DNA from: Carposina sasakii
Taxonomy: Eukaryota > Arthropoda > Insecta > Lepidoptera > Carposinidae
Length of the DNA: 64,000 nt
Reading direction: 5' to 3'
Assembly (NCBI GenBank): GCA_014607495.2
Contig: CP053157.1
Span: 7,006,001 to 7,070,000, forward strand
Below are positions 60,222 through 64,000 of this stretch, piece by piece. Both the position numbers and the translations under genes were made by a program. Positions within the stretch are counted from its first letter, which is position 1; every line of letters begins with the position of its first letter. Under the pieces are notes generated by a model. It did no database searches, was not told the origin of the DNA, and saw nothing but the letters and a program-made list of their open reading frames with translations.

Positions 60222-60490
60222 TTACAGGCTGTTAGCCTCGTGGTGCCAGCAGAATAGAGTTTGTACCACCCCCGCCTGTCCGTGGGTATCGTACGAGGGG
60301 ATTAAGGGTTTCCGGGAGGTGGGCATCAGCGCCACCTGTACTGACAACATAGTCCGAAAATCAGGTACAACTGCGGTCACCAACCGCGTGCCCAGCGTGG
60401 AGACTATGGGCAAAACCCCCCTATGGCTGTAGCCTTGTGGCATGCCCTGGGGGAAGCCTACATCCAGCAGTGGACTGCAATAGACGGCTG
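60222..60490 (+). mobile_element. LINE-tail-derived repeat, copy 2
   Basis: ggctgttagcctcgtggtgc, gtttgtaccacccccgcc, tttccgggaggtgggc, gcggtcaccaaccgcgtgcc, tatgggcaaaacccccctat and ccagcagtggactgcaatag. It is the inverted homologue of 40600-40860 and reads GEAYIQQWTAID at its end. Confidence 0.7.
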
Positions 60491-60625
60491 TATTCCCAAA
60501 ATAGGTTAGTCAGGACAGCAGGATCATAAAGGAGTTCCCACAGCCACGCTGGTCGCGCATATCGGGGTCAAATGTAATTATTTATCAGTGACAAGTTGCT
60601 AGCTTATCGCCTTATCGAATATTTT
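60487..60625. repeat. Interspersed repeat, partial copy
   Basis: gctgtattcccaaaataggt, aggacagcaggatcataaag, gttcccacagccacgctgg, tcggggtcaaatgtaa, gacaagttgctagcttatcgc: same order as 47588-47728. Confidence 0.55.
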
Positions 60626-61027
60626 CCTTGAAAACATAACACAAATGGGATTTAGTGGAGTTTCAGATTCACAGGTTTTCCAAAATTCTTATGTTTTTGG
60701 TAGAGTTCTTTTTTCATTTATGAATAATAGAGAGAATATAAAGTTATTTACTGTCAATACTTATCATATTTATATAAACACCATTGTGCTATTGTTTTAT
60801 TTATTTTTATTTATTAATAAAAACTGAAACAAACCGTAGATATATATAAAAACCCGGCATTTAATGCTTGGGTATCTATTTATACCTCAACTGCTAGCTA
60901 CCACGTATCAGTTTTGAAAATGAGCTCTAGTTGGAGTTCTTTTTCTGAGTAATGAAATAAATATATACATAGACGTTATCATAAAAACACGTTTTCACAA
61001 ACTGCTTCCTTCCAAATATTATTAAAG
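60626..61027. promoter_or_regulatory. 5' flank of the plus-strand fucosyltransferase
   Basis: A TATATATAAAAA stretch at about 60840-60851 could be a TATA box, which would place transcription start near 60870-60880 and give a leader of about 150 bases before the ATG at 61028. This is a positional guess in an AT-rich genome. Confidence 0.2.
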
Positions 61028-63600
61028 ATGTTCAAAGTGAAAAAAATGATACAAACAAAATTTGTCGTAGCTTCAGTTATAGTGGTTGCTGTACCGATGT
61101 TGATAATGAGAACAAAACAAATGAAAAGTGATCTAATGAAAAGTGAACTTATAAAATTCGAAGTAATAAAAAGTGAACTAATCAAAAGCGAATTGATTAA
61201 AAGTAAATTAATGAAAAGTAAAATAGTGGATAGTGATCAAAAGGATAGTAAATTACTAAATATTGGTCGACTAAAAAGAAATATTATTATAACCGGAGAT
61301 CATCAGCAAATAGTAGACATGTTTTACAAAAATTTTGAAGTAAGTAAAATGTACCTTAAGACTTAGGTACATTCTCCCGACTTACACTTACTTTATATTT
61401 CTTTGATCGCAACATCTTAATATAATTGGAATTTTTAGCCAATAATAAAATTGAGTACTCGTAGCTGCATTGTGCGCTTTAAAGTACGTAGCCCAGTCAA
61501 TACCAGTATGGGATACCTTCTAAAGCCTACTCCTCATTCAAAACTTGAACAAAACATTACATGCAATAAAACAATAATACTTGCAATGCCCAATTTTATT
61601 ATTTAATTTTCAGGATCTTACGACTTCTAATGTGGGAAGTATCTTATACAAAAATATGTCAAGTAGCCTTTTTAAAAATAACAAAAACATTAACAAAACA
61701 TTTCTAGTTGCTATTTGGAATGACTGGGAATGGATAAAAAATGCTAAAGACAGTAACAGAAGGTAATAATTTGTTTATAGTTTTGAGAAAAAAATAAAAA
61801 ATTAATTTAAAACTGGTTAGCCAAACCTTGCAGAGCATCTTTATATTATATTTTCCAGTGATAACTCATTGCACGGATGCAGTGTTAATAACTGCATATT
61901 CACAGAAGGGGAAGAAAATTTATACAAGTTCGATGCAGTTGTAATCTCATTAGCAGATGGCTTAACGCCTAATGCAAAGCCACGCAACCCACGTCAGAGA
62001 TGGATTTTTCATACGGAAGAATCTCCAAAGCGTACGTTCTATCTAGCAAAACATTCCGTTCAGTTGAATGATTTCAAGGATATTTTCAACTGGTCTATGA
62101 CGTACAGGTAACTGTTTTTTATTAATGACCCCAGATTTAACCACTGCTTAGTACTCCTCACTTCTCCATTACACCATGCACTCCTTTCACACGTTTGAGT
62201 GGTGGCGAATAAATGAGATCATCATTTATTTATTAAATAATTTATTATCTTTGCGGGATATTCTTGTATAAACATTTTTTGTGTGTTGCTGCGGTGCCTT
62301 TAAAAATAAATGTGTACTGTATAACTTAAAAGAAACATAACATAACTTATTATTCTAGGATGGACTCAGATATTCCAGTGCCCTACGGAAGAACGATTCC
62401 ATTGGAAACGCCAATGTTTCAAAACATGAGCTCATGGGACCTCTCCAGACTTGTACCTAATTGGGACGATAAGCAAAGAGACGTTATTGCTACAGTGCTA
62501 ATGTCTAATTGTGCGCAAGAGCGTTTAGATTTCCTGAGCAAAATACAAAAATTCATTAGCGTGGACTTTTACGGGAGCTGCGCTGACACAACAGGATACC
62601 ATGCTGGGTGAGTGTTCACTAAACTCCTGTTGCAAACTCCTACTTTCTACCATATAGATAGAAGATGAAACATTTGTATTTTCTATTTGTGATGGGCGGC
62701 AGTAAAACCGTTTTTTATTGACTGATGTCAATAAAACTATTTTTTTGCTTGGAACAAAGTTATCCCCTGGGCTAAACTAACCGGTGTTACGGTATACGAA
62801 AGAAATTGTTCTCTTCAGTAACCAAGTTAGCTGATTGAGAATGTCATAGATTGAGAATGTCTTGGGGTAGTTTCCTATGGTTGAATCTTAATAACATTTG
62901 ATGCTTATCAGAATAAATTATCAAAATCATACCTATTTGTAAAATTACAATTTGATTATGTGTCCAAATGAGGTAGAGCCAAATGTTTCTTCTATTTTAT
63001 GATTTTGCGATATAAATACAAATTAAAAAGGTGTCAACTACCCTATACCTATTGAATTTGAATTTTTCATTTGGTGTGATCGACATCCAGTACAACTCTA
63101 TTTCTCGATGCATTTTCAGATGTGTTGACCATTTTCAAGCAGACTGCAATGTTATATCGCGTTACATATTCTATTTTTCTTTGGAAACGTCAAGATGCGA
63201 AGAATATTTAACAGAAAAGATATTCTACAATGCATATTATAAGGGTGCCATACCTGTTATAATTGGACCATCGCTAGAAGTTTGTCAAATGCTTTTGCCA
63301 CCACATTCCTTTTTATATGTGGGGGAATTTAACAGCTATGAAGAATTGGCAGATGAGATGCTATACATCAGCAGAAATGATGCACTTATATTAGAATATC
63401 ATGAATGGAGAAATCATTTTAAAGTGGTGGCTGAACATGGAGCTTTTGGGACACAATCGATTCATCTTTGCCGAATATGCGAAGCCCTGAATTATAATGA
63501 TGATGACGAAAAAATTTACGATATGGAGAATATCCTTTCTTTCTTAGATTATTCTCTATTGTGTGACTCAGTTTATAATAATATGCCATTAATTACATAA
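61028..63600 (+). CDS. Alpha-1,3-fucosyltransferase (GT10, FucT-C-like), five exons, 479 residues
   Basis: The exons are 61028-61339, 61614-61762, 61859-62107, 62359-62607 and 63120-63600 (1440 nt, 480 codons with stop), all GT-AG. As a GT10 enzyme it should transfer fucose from GDP-fucose to GlcNAc of glycoproteins in the Golgi lumen. The protein has the type II layout: a short cytosolic end, a membrane anchor at about 12-28 (FVVASVIVVAVPMLIM), and a stem holding a repeated pentapeptide (about 32-75). The catalytic part shows CSVNNC, DAVVISL, RQRWIFHTEESP, DIPVPYGR (241-248), LMSNC (284-288) and VDFYGSC (305-311). The donor-binding block runs YIFYFSLETSRCEEYLTEKI (335-354), then KGAIPVIIG. 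CRIC is at 437-440, close to the end. Exon plan and phases equal those of the divergent neighbour at 55292-57826, so the pair arose by inverted duplication. In the donor block the usual E-N is E-T here, which might affect activity. FucT-C rather than FucT-A is inferred from general resemblance. Confidence 0.9.
61109..61243 (+). repeat. 15-bp coding minisatellite in fucosyltransferase exon 1
   Basis: About eight or nine in-frame units of the type (a)tgaaaagtgaacta encode MKSDL, MKSEL, IKFEV, IKSEL, IKSEL, IKSKL, MKSKI, then degenerate units. They lie in the stem between membrane anchor and catalytic domain and are absent from the minus-strand paralogue. Confidence 0.85.
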
Positions 63601-63791
63601 GGTAATCTGAACCATCATAAAAACAACGCTTTTGAACTGATGTATAAATGATAATAGATGTAGGTATGTAGTGAATTGTTAATTTATGTTTTGGAAATTA
63701 TACATTCACTCTCCTAATGTCATCTTATTCAATGTATCTTAGGTACTCAACTATATTTTACTACTAACAAATATCTTTCTTAACAATCTGT
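63601..63791. other. 3' flank of the plus-strand fucosyltransferase
   Basis: AT-rich, no canonical AATAAA seen. Variants such as ATAAAT occur but cannot be assigned. Confidence 0.3.
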
Positions 63792-63907
63792 GGGGTAAGC
63801 ACGAACCTTTTTACACGACGTAACGCTAGCGACTTGCTAGCAAAATCTATGTGATTTAACAGTTTGACGCTAGCGTTACGGACTATCGAGAGGTTCGTGC
63901 TTACCCC
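63792..63907. mobile_element. Short MITE, copy 2
   Basis: ggggtaagcacgaacct at the left and aggttcgtgcttacccc at the right are perfect inverted repeats (17 bp). The interior words taacgctagcgac and gcgttacggactatcg match copy 1 at 32740-32851. Confidence 0.85.
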
Positions 63908-64000
63908 TCTGGTAATACATAGATGCCAGGTATTACTTAAACTTTCTTTCCCAATTCCCTTTTTGCACACGAAATTAATTACAACTGAAATAACTCCGTG

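Overview
The window looks like nuclear DNA from a moth or butterfly (Lepidoptera). It is AT-rich and gene-poor, and it is crowded with short interspersed elements of lepidopteran character. These include non-autonomous Helitrons whose 3' hairpin ends in CTAG, tRNA-headed SINEs, tails of non-LTR retrotransposons ending in (TGA)n, and many foldback or MITE-like elements. Its genes have small exons with GT-AG introns. The species cannot be named from the sequence alone.

Four genes can be supported. (1) 3743-5485, minus strand: an intronless 580-residue WD-repeat protein that matches the axonemal outer-arm dynein intermediate chain DNAI2 (IC2/IC69). (2) 15370-17890, minus strand: a three-exon gene assembled here from splice sites. 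It encodes a 214-residue protein with a signal peptide that I do not recognise; it carries one GKR amidation/cleavage site and may be a secreted protein or a prohormone. (3) 55292-57826, minus strand, and (4) 61028-63600, plus strand: two head-to-head paralogues of a GT10 alpha-1,3-fucosyltransferase (FucT-C-like). They share the same five-exon plan with matching intron phases. The plus-strand copy is intact at 479 residues. The minus-strand copy has every splice site and motif but carries one extra base in exon 4, which breaks its frame.

Layout: 1-208 is the C-terminus of a non-LTR reverse transcriptase cut by the window edge. 209-3742 is repeats and unique DNA. DNAI2-like follows. 5486-15200 holds SINE, LINE-tail, Helitron (with 127-bp tandem repeats) and MITE copies. 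The secreted-protein gene occupies 15.4-17.9 kb. From 18 to 55 kb there is no convincing gene, only mobile-element remnants, several strong hairpins, and a few less AT-rich single-copy islands that could be conserved regulatory DNA. The fucosyltransferase pair fills 55.3-63.6 kb, with a 3.2-kb intergenic segment containing a MITE, a Helitron and a LINE-tail repeat. The genes do not form an operon-like unit. Only the two fucosyltransferases are functionally linked, as Golgi enzymes expected to fucosylate glycoproteins.

All repeat family assignments rest on internal comparison between copies in the window and on general knowledge of lepidopteran repeats. No database search was possible.
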